In this document: piece after piece, positions 1 through 11,945 of the stretch | Layout: each line of letters begins with the position of its first letter | Numbering within the stretch: the stretch's first letter is position 1 | Assembly: GCA_963693315.1 (NCBI GenBank) | Contig: OY856187.1 | Coordinates: 426,429,748-426,493,747 of the forward strand | DNA from: Diogma glabrata | Lineage: Eukaryota; Arthropoda; Insecta; Diptera; Cylindrotomidae | Length of the DNA: 64,000 nt | Reading direction: 5' to 3' | The notes under the pieces: generated by a model | What the model saw: the letters and a program-made list of their open reading frames with translations, nothing else | Databases searched by the model: none | What the model was told of the DNA's origin: nothing | Position numbers and translations under genes: made by a program

Positions 1-840
1 TGTATATATGTGTATATATATATATGACAATGGTGAATGGTCGTCTTATCAACACTTGTTATAAGTGACAGTGTGAATTTTAAACTAAATTAATCTCTTA
101 AATGATAAATATATAAGTATAACCAAATGTAGTGACAACATTAATTGTAATAATCAGTTTTATATCTAATATAATAGTTTTAAAGTGTTGGTTTTAATAA
201 TTAAACTCTAAGGTAAGATTGCTTTCAAAAATGGAAAGATGTGGGCGACCAAGATGTAATCTTCCCTAAATGTAAAATTTATTAACTCTGATTTTTACTA
301 GAAAACTAAATAAAGGTGTTATTGTGCTATTCGATTTTGTGTAAAATTTAAACCTACTTAGAGCTTTAACTAGCGAAATTTAGTTATTATTTCAAATTCA
401 GTTTAAAATTTCATTTGTTGGCATAATTTTATGTGATAGATTTATCTCTTTCTATTTATTCAAACATTATCCATAAAATCCAATAAGATTTTTGAACGAT
501 ATCAACGAGCAGGGTTAATTGTTTTTGTTAAATTAATTCTTGTGTTTCAAGAAAAATTCAAAACATTCTTGCGTTAATTATATTATATAAAATAATGTTT
601 TATAAAATTTAAATAAATACATTTCAAATAAAAACATCAAGTGAAAGATAATATTTTTATCCAATTCAATCCCATTAATACTTTTTATATGAAATTCACT
701 CAATTTTCAAAGGGGTTTTTTGTTTTTTATATATATGTACATAATATAAATGTTTTTAACCATAAATAACCATATATAATTTTAACCATAAATATAATAA
801 CATGAATTCAGATTGGAGAGTGCAGAGGACTACAATTTAG
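1..840. other. AT-rich sequence, TATG/TA simple repeat at left edge
   Basis: The first 25 bases are a TATATATG-type simple repeat. The rest is AT-rich with short poly-T and poly-A runs. I see no ORF of note, no tRNA-like fold and no terminal repeats. Confidence 0.7.
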
Positions 841-1165
841 TCATCATCCTATTATACTAATAAATTACATGAATAACAGGTTTCCGACTGGAGATTGCAG
901 GCGAGAAATTTTAGATACGGGATTGCTGATTGGCGATTGCAGATTATATGTATAAGTGATTGTCCTTGTGATTGTCTCCTAACAGTAGTAGCTAGATACG
1001 ATTTGCCAGGTGTCTGTAACCGGGTCGTTCACTCCTAACTTACAATTACCTACCTATCCTTACCTATTGTTATATGTAAAACGACTGTAGGAAGTGGCCC
1101 GGCCGTAATCCGGGAGTCTCGCCTAGTGCTTGGTCCTACAGTCCAATCAATCAATCAATCAGTGA
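841..1165 (+). mobile_element. probable retroposon 3' end with (ATCA)n tail
   Basis: A GC-richer block (for example AGTGGCCCGGCCGTAATCC near 1095) stands out from the AT-rich surroundings. It ends in four ATCA/AATC units at about 1143-1160. A unique body ending in a short microsatellite tail is typical of some LINE and SINE 3' ends. Nothing codes for protein. The 5' limit is uncertain; the GATTGCAG motif recurs at about 893 and 937, hinting at internal repetition. Class is inferred from the tail only. Confidence 0.4.
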
Positions 1166-1369
1166 GTTTCCATTTCTTTTTTTAAATATCTTAAAATATC
1201 AAGTAGCCTGGAAGTTTAGTTTCATACAAATAAAACGAAACAAAGGAATGCAATTATTATTTATGTGTTTTTTTTGTTCATTCCAATCTATAATATAATA
1301 GCCGTAAGTCTATTCTTCTATACAAGCGTAACGGATATCTTATCTATCCTTTAGTCTAAAAACCAAATA
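1166..1369. other. AT-rich, nothing recognised
   Basis: No coding, terminal repeat or RNA-like structure seen. Confidence 0.6.
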
Positions 1370-1640
1370 TAGATCAATTTGGTATATTGGTAGCGCGCTC
1401 GACTGATGATCTATAGATTGAAAGTTCGAAACCTGAATATTGCGAATTTTTTTTTTAAATAACATTAAAATTATTGTTTTTTTACACACTCTTATTTTAT
1501 TCATATTCATACATACATTTCGTTTTACGATAATGCAGTTTTTAAATTTTTATTTTAAATAACATTAAAATTGTTTTTTTTTTATTCATAAATTCATTAT
1601 TTTCTTAAAATAACTTTAAAATTATTGTGCTTTTTTATTT
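1370..1640 (+). mobile_element. tRNA-derived SINE copy
   Basis: Positions 1385-1432 resemble the pol III promoter half of a tRNA: TTGGTAGCGCGCTCGAC looks like an A box and AGTTCGAAACC matches a B box closely. No matching acceptor stem is present, so it is not a tRNA gene. The downstream AAATAACATTAAAATTATTG stretch is also found, in diverged form, at about 46805-46830 behind a second tRNA-like head, so the two appear to be copies of one SINE family. The AT-rich body repeats the AAATAACATTAAAATT motif at about 1556. Confidence 0.55.
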
Positions 1641-2630
1641 TATTATTCATGAATGAATTCATATAAATAAATAATTCATATATAAATAAAACTTATATAA
1701 AATTTTGTTTTTGGATACTTAGAATTATCGATAAAGTAGTTAAGTATAGAATGCACTTAGGGGATTTTATTTTTTTATTTTAATTAAGTTACATAATACA
1801 TATATTTATAATTTTTGTTGATGTTTTATTAATAAAACCTTTTTTATTTTGAATTAGTCACAAGATATGTAATATTTATTATGAAAAATAGATCGAATTT
1901 TTTTTAAAGGAATAATAACCTTTTTTTAAAGGAATAATTTTTACACTAAATAGTAAAGTTGGTAGATGGTTTTTATAATAAGTTTATTAAAAAAGAAAAG
2001 AGGAAACAAATTGATGAAAGTACATGATTAAAGGTCTATTTTCTCACTTTTTGACACAACATTTCGTAAAATACTAGCGCTGGCAGGACCAGAACCAGAA
2101 AATTGTTCTTTAGTACAGCGAACATAACAGCAAAGAAAAATATACATTTTTAACAATTTTTAAAAACAATGTAGGTTGAAAACATTTGATATTTTTATAC
2201 AAAAAACAGTTTAGGTTATAATATACATTTTCAAACATTAATAATTTAAACCGATTTAATAAAATGAACTTTAAGAAACTCAGTACGAAATTTCGTTGTC
2301 ATTGTCGATTTAAATGTAAAAATGTCGATGTCGATGTAAAAATCATAGAATATTTTTTTTCCATCATTATTTTTGCATAATTTCATTTTTTGCAAATAAA
2401 ATATAGAAGAACAAAAGCTACTATTTCAGTATTTTCTTATTATTATTATTTTCAACCATTTGTCATTGATCGTATAAAAATTTATCGTTAACCTCACGAT
2501 GGTTTTTGTAAAATTATAGTTAAGCAGAAGGTACACACAGAATAGATTAGAAGAGGTTGGATTATGATGGATAGTACTTAGTAGTTGTATCAAAGCCGGA
2601 TGAAAAGAGCAAGAGTGTATTGGTGTGCGT
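1641..2630. other. AT-rich, nothing recognised
   Basis: Only short duplications are visible, such as TTTTTTTAAAGGAATAAT twice at about 1899-1940. No credible coding sequence or element ends. Confidence 0.6.
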
Positions 2631-2670
2631 AGGGAGGGGGAAAGGAGGGAGGGGTGGGGGGGGGGGCGGA
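2631..2670 (+). repeat. G-rich tract
   Basis: Forty bases are almost pure purine with at least four G runs of three or more, ending in a run of about ten Gs before CGGAGCCCGCGGG. On its own strand this could form a G-quadruplex. It lies 70 bp left of the 2742-4392 element and is extreme against an AT-rich background. The open frame crossing it on the minus strand encodes a proline-rich run only because of this tract. Confidence 0.6.
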
Positions 2671-2741
2671 GCCCGCGGGATACCCCCTAGTTAAAAATAA
2701 AAGAAAATTTGACATTATTAACCTAGGTAATTTTTTGTTAT

Positions 2742-4392
2742 TAGGGTTCCGTACTTTGAAAAAGTAAAAACGGTACCCTATTGGTGAGACTTCGGTGTCC
2801 GTCCGAATTTCTACATAATCGATTTTCTCAAAAATTATAAGTGCTATCAACTTGAAATTTTTTACAGTTATACAATGTATTTGTCCACGCCTTCTGACAA
2901 CAAGAAAATTATGAATATTTGTTTTTATCAATATTTTATGGACATTGATAAGGAGATAGTAAAACAAAAGTTTGTTTTAAGGAATCGAGTTTGGTTTAAA
3001 AAAATCAAAAAAAATTCAAATATTTCAAAAAGTCCTTTCAACGAATTATCGACTGCTCAGTTTTTAAGTTATTTCCAAAAACGTGTGTTTATTTTTTTGT
3101 CCCCCACCTTAACCTCGAATATTACAAAAGCAAAAAATTGAAAAAATTCAAGGTTGTAGGAATTTTGCATACAAAAATCCGTTTTTTTGTTTTGGTTGTT
3201 ATAATTTCAAATGTTTATTGGAGGGGGTTGAGAGTGAAAATTACGAAAACAAAATATTTTTGGTCATGTCAAGTGGGGTATCAAATCAAAGGTTATTTTT
3301 TTTTTCTAGTCTAAAACAACTTTTTTTGTAATTTTCGAATGCACAGTTTTTGACTTATTTTGGAAAAAGTGAAATTTTAGTTTTGTCCCCCCCACTTATC
3401 TTCGAACATTACAAAACAAAAAATTTAAAAAAATTCACGGTTGTAAGAACTTGGCAAAAAAAAAATGAAAAATTTTTTTTGGTCGTTATAATTTCAATTG
3501 TTCTTTGGAGGGGGTTGTGAGTAGAAATTTTGAAAAAAAAATATTTTGGACCTGGACAAGTGGGGTGTCATATGAAAGGTGATTTTTTTTGTAGTTCAAA
3601 ATATTTTTTTGTAATTTTCGAGAACATGGTTTTGGACTTATTTATAAAAATGTGAAAATTTGATTCTGTCCCACCCTTTATCATCGAACATTACAAAAGC
3701 GAAAAATTGAAAAAATTCACAGTCATAGGTAATTTTGTAAAGATTGAACGAAAACTATAGCGGTTATCTCATTATTTCAAATGTTCCTTAGAAGGGGGTT
3801 GAGAGAAGAAAGTTCGAAAAAAAGTTATTTTTGACCTTGATAAGTGGGGTGTTATATGAAAGGTTATTTTGTTTCTAGTCTAAAACCGTTTTCCGAAATT
3901 TTCGATTTAAAATCGTGTTTTTGGGAAGAATTTCACGTAGAATTTTGAATTCTTTGATCAATTTTTTGAGGATCAATTTTGTTACTTTGCAGCAAATGTA
4001 TAATTTAGTAACTAATTCAGAAAATATTTTATAATATTAGGGTTATAAAATAATATTGAATAGATTATGGTTAGTCAGATGAACTCGGCATAAAAAACAT
4101 TATTCGGGCTGACCATTGCAATCTAGTAATCTTCATGGTCCAAGAATTGTAACCGTTTGTTATCGGTATACGCATTCCATTAATTCTCAATGATTTCGAG
4201 AAAAACTGTATTTATGTTTGACTAATAAACGAATTAAATTCAAAAATGTTGCCACCATTATTCCACAGTTATGGGTAAAATTCAACCCAACGTATAACTA
4301 ACTACATTAGCAAATACTGTTTTTTCATATTATTATATACACGGAACCCTCGGCGAGCGAGTTATATTCGCACTTGACCCGACTTTTATTAT
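2742..4392 (+). mobile_element. GGGTTCCGT/ACGGAACCC-bounded repeat element
   Basis: The left end (2742) carries AGGGTTCCGT followed by an A-rich loop and ACGGTACCCT, a small hairpin. The right end (about 4351) carries the exact reverse complement ACGGAACCCT, followed by CGGCGAGCGAG and CGCACTTGACCCGACTTTT. I associate this pair of ends with a very abundant, poorly classified repeat in lepidopteran and other insect genomes; that comparison is from memory. The interior has no real ORF. It consists of about four diverged units roughly 280 bp apart, marked by AAGTGGGGT.TCA.AT.AAAGG at about 3273, 3559 and 3843, and by GTCCCCCC.. .ACCTT and CGAA.ATTACAAAA repeats. Transposition class unknown. Confidence 0.6.
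2900..3910 (+). repeat. diverged ~280-bp tandem units inside the element
   Basis: Marker strings recur in fixed order: GAACATTACAAAA at about 3113 (variant), 3404 and 3687; GGAGGGGGTTG at about 3221, 3508 and 3790 (variant); AAGTGGGGTGT at about 3273, 3559 and 3843. The spacing is about 286 then 280 bases. Units are diverged by many substitutions and homopolymer indels, so this is an old internal array. Confidence 0.6.
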
Positions 4393-4479
4393 TGAGCTAG
4401 GTTGAGAAAAATTACTTCTCATTGGGGCATTCGAGTAAATAATGACGATATCTCAAGTTAGTAGTTAAAAAAAGTATTT

Positions 4480-4851
4480 TTTTTTTTTTTTTTAATAAAA
4501 TGTGTTGTGTAATAGGGTTTAGAATATGTGTCACAACAACACATAAATACCTTTTAAGACCTAGGTCTAGACCTGGGTCCCACAACAACTGGCGTTCTAA
4601 GGTGTAGATTAACGCTTTTTTTAAACATCTGTGGGTTGAAGCCACCTGAGACTAAGTGTTCCGGCAAACTATTCCATTTGTACGCAGTTCGGACAAAGAA
4701 GTCTCTCTGCGATCTGCCAGTATGACAGCGCGGGATCTTTACCGTTTCACTGGTTGCGGCAGCCGATTGCCGAGTGGAACGGGGGTAAGAATAAGTTTGA
4801 GGCATGATGCCGCTGATTTCATCTGAGCACTGCTGATGACGATATTTGTAA
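4480..4851 (-). mobile_element. 5'-truncated jockey-like LINE copy, young
   Basis: On the minus strand this holds the last 83 codons of the LINE ORF2 (stop at 4554-4556), then a short 3' UTR and a poly(A) tail seen as a T run at 4473-4490. It is nearly identical to 27472-27840; I count about three substitutions over roughly 360 bases. Key protein features are the NSLPEHLVSGGF block and the basic tail. A 12-base AAAAAAAGTATT occurs on both sides (about 4466 and 4851), a good target-site duplication for target-primed reverse transcription. Only the C-terminus of the reverse transcriptase is present, so it cannot move itself. Confidence 0.85.
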
Positions 4852-4862
4852 AAAAAAGTATT

Positions 4863-6779
4863 GTTTGTGTTGTGGCATTTTATAGTTTTTTATTAATTTG
4901 ATAATTTTGTTTTAATTTAATTTTTGTTAATCACTGACACTAAACTACAATTGACTTATTGTCGTTACTTTTATATGTAATTATCATTTGTGTATCAGTT
5001 AACTAACATGTTGAAATCGAGATTTGTATTATGCTAATTATAATGTAATGCAACCTCTATTTCAATTTATATTAACCATTCTTAAGTGAAATAGAAACAA
5101 TCGTCATGTAATTTTATACTATTTTTTACAATTAATAAATTTAACATCATAAACCTTAGGGTATCATATTAATTTTAATTGAGTTTTACTTTTAATTGGT
5201 GGAGTTTTAAATCTTTTTTGAATAGATGAGGAAGAATAGCGATCTATAAAAAGCCGATTAACCATCTGACAAACAATCTATTATTTTCAGATAGAGGACT
5301 AGAGATAAAATACGGATAAATTAACACAAATAGTAATTGACATAAAAGTTAAAAATACTGCTGGACAAAAACAAAGCAATATTAAGTCAGATAGTAAAAT
5401 AAATAATTAAACAACGAGACAGCTAGTCTATATAAGCAAACATGCCAATACTTAAAAAGGAACACTAATTTATTAATAATTTGGTTTTAAAATGACCGAT
5501 GTCGCACTTGATGTTGTTGTTTTTCAGTCAATTCAGTTATATTAGCCAAATCGAACGCACCTAATGCCATCACGGAAAAGGAACATTTAGAATAAAGAAA
5601 TGGTAAGTAAGACAAACACAATATCAATTTTCAAATTTTTATTTAACTTAAAAATTTCAAATATTAAGAAAAATTAACTTTTTCCCATGGTTGTTTGTTT
5701 ATACGGATATTGTATATGCCCACATTCTCACAACAATTTATTTTACATAACTATATTTGAAGAATTTTTTATTTAAGAACAAAAATCATGAAACTTGATT
5801 TTGTATCTTTATTTTTATATTTATATTTTTTTATTCCGTAAAGAATGATATCCTTTTATTTCATTATTTTCAATTTTGGTTGGTTGTATTTTTTGGCTCA
5901 TGCTACTAAAAGATAAAAAAAATAACAAAAATTGAAAATATAAGAAAATTTTTCCATATTTTCTTTAATTTTTTATTGTGCTATATAGAATTTAGATGAA
6001 AGAAAATAAAAGGAATTCTGAACATAGTTCAAGAGCCTGTTGAAAAGTGTATGGAGAAACACATACAGATAGTCTCTACATTGAAAGTACATATTTATAT
6101 TATAACTTTCTTTATTTCCCTGATATTCTTATCAACACGCCCTTGTAAAATTTCACGTTGAGAAAAACAAACGTAAAAAAATTTAACTAAAGAAATTGAA
6201 TAGGACCGAAAGGGATTTGTTTTTCGTTCTTTCCATTGGAAATTATTTCTTTACCAGTTTAAATTTTACATAAATTTTCGTTTTTAGATTTAATTCTATG
6301 TTTTTGTTTCTCTTCTGAACCAAAACGTTTTGTATGTAAATCAAATTACGTAAGGTTCGATAGGTAATTTTCTTTTAACCCTGGATTTTATATGGGTAAA
6401 AAGGATGCTATTGTTTTTCCCATGAAGGGGAATGTCAAAAAAACTTTTATCGTTATGGAGAATTTGAAATTGTCTGATTTTAAACTATTCTTTGAAACTT
6501 AAAGTTTGTTTTTGACATTGGTTTGATGGACATTTTACCACTTTTAATTTAATGTTAATCTATTGGAAAGAATATTTTGGTTGTTTTACTCTAGCAAATG
6601 TGGTTGCGAAATCATTGTATCTTTGCGCAATTATAGCGCATATAGTGCACAACGCCAAGACGAACCTACTTTTTCTGCTTTCATATTTAACATAAGTCGT
6701 AAGAGTTTTAATGCAGAGTTTGTACTTAAAAAGTAAATTACATCATATTGTGGATTTTTGACCTCAACCTTTTATTGCT
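4863..6779. other. AT-rich, nothing recognised
   Basis: No coding frames with familiar motifs, no terminal repeats and no tRNA-like fold. Short poly-T and TTTTTATTT runs only. Confidence 0.6.
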
Positions 6780-7165
6780 TTTATTGACATACGAGTTAAC
6801 GGGAGATATCACATAACACTGGCTATGGATGAACTATATTCAGCCAACGGTAGCACCCTGAATCTTAGCTGTGAAATATTCCTTGATGATAGTACGTTTT
6901 TGCTTACTCGAAGAAACAAGCTTTCATATAACTCTATAGCTGAACTTGAATCATTTAGGAAGACAGTGCGTCACATGAACAAGGAATATGCCACCAGTTG
7001 GATTAATGGCAACCCCATTTTAGTTTTGTTCCTGTAAATTTTTTAATTTGTGTCCATTACCAACTTAGAACGCACGTTGTTGTGGGATCTTGGTCTTAAA
7101 AAGTTGTTGTTGTGACACATATTGTAATTCCTACTACACAACACATTGTGTTAAAAAAAAAAAGT
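6780..7165 (+). mobile_element. SINE-like repeat with LINE 3' tail, copy 1
   Basis: The head (6788-7035) contains ATACGAGTTAAC, GATGAACT..ATTCAG..AACGGTA and CCTTGATGATAGTACG. The tail (7065-7160) is related to the last part of the local LINE: TTAGAACGCACGTTGTTGTG, then GTTGTTGTGACACATATTG, then ACACAACACATT and poly(A). A 70-codon open frame crosses the head, but other copies at 17.2 and 61.3 kb do not conserve it, so I treat it as non-coding. The arrangement (unrelated head, LINE-like tail) is what a LINE-mobilised SINE looks like. Confidence 0.55.
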
Positions 7166-7909
7166 TTTGATGCTATACACGTTAATGACATCATATTGTG
7201 ATGTTATGTACACAACTTACTGGCTCTAATTTAAATGAATGGTATGAGCCTACACAAACACCAACAATTAAAAATTTACAAACACCATGTTTGTCAAAAA
7301 ATGAGTGATGATTCGTGAAAACAAGGAAATGGATCCTTCCTACTTTGAAAATCATATTATCGTAACTTAAGTAGGTGCAGGGCATGAATTCTTAATGCTT
7401 CGTATTCTAAAAAATGAATAAGACATTACTGTTGCTGATTTCATCGAGGAATCTGGATCCAATTTGAATGAAAGCTCGCGTAAGCCTGAGTTTGCAGCAA
7501 ACAAATATTTTCAATATTGTTTTCAACAAAGTCAATATGCCGCTACCTTCAATATATGCCCCAGAAACCATACATATTTGCAATGCAATTTTGACTACCA
7601 TCGAATGAGAGAAGTACTTGGTGGCAATTATAATTGAGTAACGGTGATACACGATCGTTAAACGTATGTCAGAGAATTCGTTGTTCTCAATGAACGAAAT
7701 GACTTCATTCACAATTTCTTTACATACCTTCCACTTTTAAAAGAATTACTTGCTAAAAACGATTCTAGTTGGGACTATACGTATAAACAAAAGAGGAAAA
7801 GCCAATAAAGGTAGTATAATTGTATACGCTATTCTATAAATTGTGCGTCTTTATTCACACAGTTAACGAGAGCAAATAGAAAAATAAAATATACATATTC
7901 AGTTCAATG
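7166..7909. other. nothing recognised
   Basis: Two minus-strand open frames of 64 and 101 codons occur, but neither has a recognisable domain and both start and stop in AT-rich sequence. No repeats or element ends seen. Confidence 0.5.
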
Positions 7910-7911
7910 TG

Positions 7912-8010
7912 TAAATAGACGAGTGGTTAGTCAAACTGACCGAGATTCAGAGGTAACGAGTTCAACCCCTGATCGAAACAAAATATATTTTTAGGAATCA
8001 ATAAAACTGA
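7912..8010 (+). mobile_element. tRNA-like SINE head
   Basis: GACGAGTGGTTAGTC resembles an A box and GAGTTCAACCCCTGATC a B box, about 45 bases apart, as in tRNA-derived SINE promoters. The acceptor arms do not pair, so it is not a functional tRNA. Downstream sequence is AT-rich. Confidence 0.45.
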
Positions 8011-10019
8011 ATGGATTGATGAAATTATAATGGTGCGGCAACTTGTGGGCAATACTTGAAAATATTAAAGAACGTATCCTGGAAACAATTGCTTTTATAA
8101 AAAGCCAAATCTGAAGTGAACTTTCTTGACCAAATGGCACGAAAGTATAGCGCGAAAGTCAGCTTCACTGGATCATCTTTTTAAGTCTTTTACAACATAT
8201 TGATAATAATTGCTAACATCGTATGGTTATTGTGTAAGGAAACCATATATAATTATAACATAATTGTCTGAACAGGTTATAGAAAGTGGTAATGAAGAAA
8301 CACTCCAGTGTAATTCCAGTAGCCAGTCAGAAACACAAAACATTCACAATAAGTAGTAAAAGTAAAAGACATTAATATTATTTATTAAAAATTTTTATTT
8401 ATGGTAGCTGTGTTTCAAAAATTGACAAAATCAAGTTAAGCAATTTTTAAGAGAATGTTTTTTGCATATTGGCCTGATAATTGTATATACTCGCCTTTTA
8501 CTCGCCGAACGTTTGCCTATAAAGCATGAACACTAACATAATTGTAAAAATATTTTTTTCCTTTTTTACAAAAGCTAAACATTAAACTGTGTAAGGTATT
8601 GTCGTAAGTAGAGGAGCAAGCGATAGTCAGTACAGATTGAAATTAAGAAACCGGTTTGAATGTGACAATCTCGTCTCTTTCGCTATCGAAGTGTTTTGTT
8701 TTTCCTAAGAAGTTCCAAGAGTCAAGACTTTCAGTATCTAAAATTGGAAAATAGCAAAAAAAAATTTAAATGTTTTACAGAAATAAACAAATTATAAACT
8801 ATAAAACTTAAATATTTTTGCGATCTCTTATAATTTACAGAAAAACAAACTGTTTTGAATATCAACGTTAAGGTAGTTATTTAAAAAAAATAACTCAGTT
8901 ATACATTAATCTATTAATACATATATGTAATTAAACAAACCTTTTTTTTATTTCCTTATAACTATCGAAAAAAATCACCAGATGTTCTATATTTTTAAAA
9001 TAAATTCAATTCAAAATTCAAAACATAATAATCATCATTAATCAGTTTAAATTTTTCTTGCAATCTCTGAAATTCATGATTACAATCACCACCATCACAT
9101 CATCATGAGCTGCTGCTACTTTTCACAATAAATCAAAAGTTTTCTAAAATTGTTTTACAAATAGTTCATGAGAGTTTTTTGTTTCGTTTTCTAGCAACAC
9201 ATTTTAGGTTTCATCAATTAGTTCGGTTGACCGAACTAATAAATAAAATGTCAAACATTATATTTTAATTATTAGTTCGAACACTTAAAAATGAAATAAA
9301 ACTTAAATTAAATGAATAAGGGGATTTTTATGGGATTCATGTGATCTACATTGAAAAATGGGTCTTGGTTTTAATTAGTTTTAGATTGTTACTAAATAAA
9401 ATGAAATTCAATCTATGTACCAGTATTTTTTTAATTCTTTCAATTTTATCATTATAACCTTCTGCCCTAATGTCATATTGAATTCAGATTATTAATTTTC
9501 TTAACCAGTTCAATTTATATTATCTACAAAAATTTACTTTCCATTTTTGTTATGGTAAAACAATTTTCCTAAACAAACATAAAAAAACATTAAACTCATC
9601 AAAACTTTAATACAACACAAACAAAAACAATAACAAAAATTCATTAATGTTCAAATAATTCAACGAAATATATGCTAAATTAAAACCAAAACAAATAATA
9701 AAAAATTCATAAAATTTTTTTATTGTTTCAAGTTTTCCTTCCTCTCGAATAAAATAACCAACTACAATAGAACTCGGCAAATGAAAAATCAACAAATAAT
9801 AAAAAAATTTAAATAATAAATTACATGAAATTTAAACCTAACTTATTTTCGTTTACAATGAATGGTGGAAAAAATTTCGCAAATGTTTTTTTAATTTTTC
9901 TCGATTTCGTGATTTTTGCAATCAATTTGGTCGTATGCAACTCACAACTTCTTTACTCTAAGAGAAAAATTGTTAGCACTTAGATCACACACAAAATGTA
10001 AAGCTGCAAAATTACATTT
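8011..10019. other. AT-rich, nothing recognised
   Basis: Long AT-rich interval without credible coding sequence. A short palindrome TTCGGTTGACCGAACTAAT lies at about 9221. Confidence 0.6.
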
Positions 10020-10121
10020 ACGCCACCTACTCCAGCCCTTGTTATTGCTATACGAGTTAACGTAAGAATTCACATACCAATGACTATAGAAGTTAGATAT
10101 CATAAGTCAAGGTGATATTTA
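10020..10121 (+). repeat. head fragment of the SINE-like family
   Basis: CTATACGAGTTAACGTAAG and AAGTCAAGGTGATAT match parts of the heads at 6788 and 17215-17275. No LINE-like tail follows; it abuts the poly(A) end of the LINE at 10122. Confidence 0.45.
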
Positions 10122-11945
10122 AGGTTTTTTTTTTATTAATTAGTTAGACGCGTTAGACGTTGCTTAGCACACTAAATATGAAATATTCATTATTCAGACT
10201 CTTTGAATATCCGAAGATACCATGTCAACTATAAAGGAAGGAGTTGAGGAAAATGGAAGGAACGAGGATATAGGGACATCTATACTAATTGTTTTAAATG
10301 ACGATGTACATTTTCTTTAAATGCCTGAGGGGAAAATTCATCGGGAAATACAGAGGAGGGCATTGAGTTCCACAATTTGGCCTCTCTATTAAAATAGTCG
10401 TTCTGGAAGGACATAGTTCTATAACGAGGTATTTGTACAACAAATGGATGAGATAACTCGGCAGCTCTTGTTTGTCGATTATACTGCGCACATGGTGGAA
10501 GGATATTTTATAAAGTTATATTTATAGTAGATTGACAATTCAGCCACATTTCTTCGGTGCTGGAGCGTATCAAGCTGGTCCGTTACTTTGGTATTACCAA
10601 TGAACCGTATTGATTTTCTCTGTACAGAGTCTAGACATTTTATTGCTGACTGACAAGCACCTCTCCAAACATGACAACAGTATTCCATACATGGACGAAT
10701 AAAGGACTTGAAGATTAGCAAAATTTTATCGGGATTGAAATACTTTTTACATCGACTCAAGAATCCTAATTTTTGCATTGCAGATTTAGCGAGGTTTATT
10801 CCATTTTAAGTTATTTTGAATCTCCACTCCAAGAAGTCTAACTGATTCAACCTCGCGCAGTTCCTCATGGTTTATCTTAATAGGGAAGTTTGGGGCACAG
10901 TTTGGTTTTGGTTGGATTAAATGAAACAAGATTACGATCACCCCTTTCATTATACGATCCAGGTCTTTGTTGATAGAATCAATTAGCAGCTCTCTATCAT
11001 TGGTAACTGCAGTATGAGATCGAAATTTGGGAGATGCATGTGATGCATTCCATGTGCTGTCATCAGCAAAACTATGGATTGGGTGCACTGTGTAAATAAG
11101 TAAATCATTAATGCATAGAAGAAACAGGGTTGGTGAGAGTGTAGAACCTTGGGGAACCCCAGCATTGGTTGTGAAAATATTGGATGTGATACCATCTAAA
11201 TTAACATGAAATTGGCGACTGTAAGAAAACTATGAATCCATGAGACAGTAAGATGGTCTATGCCACAAGATTTTAATTTAGCAATAAGATTTTTATGCCA
11301 CAATTTATCAAATGCTTTAGAAATGTCAAGTGAAATACTGAATGTTTCACCATGGTTTTCACCATTTTTCAAATATTTTAGCCAAAACTGACAGAATTGC
11401 AATTGGTCTATAATTGTAAGGGGGTCTATCTTGCTGCCTTTCTTTGATATGGGTTGAACGCTGGCCAGTTTCCAAGAATCGGGAAATATTCCGGTTTTAT
11501 AAGATAAATAGAAAATTTTTGTTAAAATTTGAGCTAGTTGTCTAGCAAAGTTTTTAAGAATGAGGGATGGAATACCGTCAGGGCCAGCAGGTTTATTGAT
11601 ATTGATAGAAAGAAGCATTTTCCGTACAATATTGCAACGAAAAATAATTGGTTTCATTTACGTTACAACCGGGAAAATGAGTGTGGGAGAATGAGGAGGT
11701 TCAACTTTGTTTGAGTGTTCTGCGAAAACACGACCCAAAAAATCCGCCTTCTCTTTTGAGTCGCTCACGGGAATGTCATTCAGAACTAAGGTTGGAATAG
11801 AGGATGGAGTAAAATTGCTCTGGACTGCTCTAACTGACTGAAAAAAACTACGTGAGCCAGATGGGTGCTCGGCGAATTTCTTTGCTTTCTTCTGGATGAA
11901 AGCGTCTTTGTCCAAGTCTATTTTGTATTGACCACATTGTTATAG
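10122..11945 (-). pseudogene. decayed jockey-like LINE, ORF2 reverse transcriptase
   Basis: Non-LTR retrotransposon relic, reading right to left. Visible in order are: a linker region ending in HPSGSRSFFQSV (about 11840), the RT fingers motif NKPAGPDGIPSLILKN (about 11585), a YRPIAILSVLAKIFE block in a shifted frame (about 11385-11420), the palm segment SLDISKAFDKLWHKNL (about 11320), the AGVPQGSTLSPTLF block (about 11155), the catalytic FADDST (about 11068), thumb and C-terminal blocks including SFIRPCMEYCCHVWRG (about 10690), and a final segment with AKLWNSMPSSVFPDEF (about 10370) ending at a stop at 10280-10282. A short 3' UTR and a poly(A) tract (T run at about 10122-10131) follow. At least four frameshifts, plus apparent loss of sequence between the YRP block and the palm, make it inactive. 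The endonuclease and ORF1 are missing (5' truncated). Confidence 0.9.

Noticed and set aside
2590..2967. 125-codon minus-strand frame with a proline-rich run
   Set aside because: The prolines come from the G-rich tract and the remainder crosses the hairpin end of a non-coding repeat element.
6825..7037. 70-codon frame starting MDELYSANGS
   Set aside because: Homologous copies at 17.3 and 61.4 kb carry stops and indels, so it is a repeat head and not a gene.
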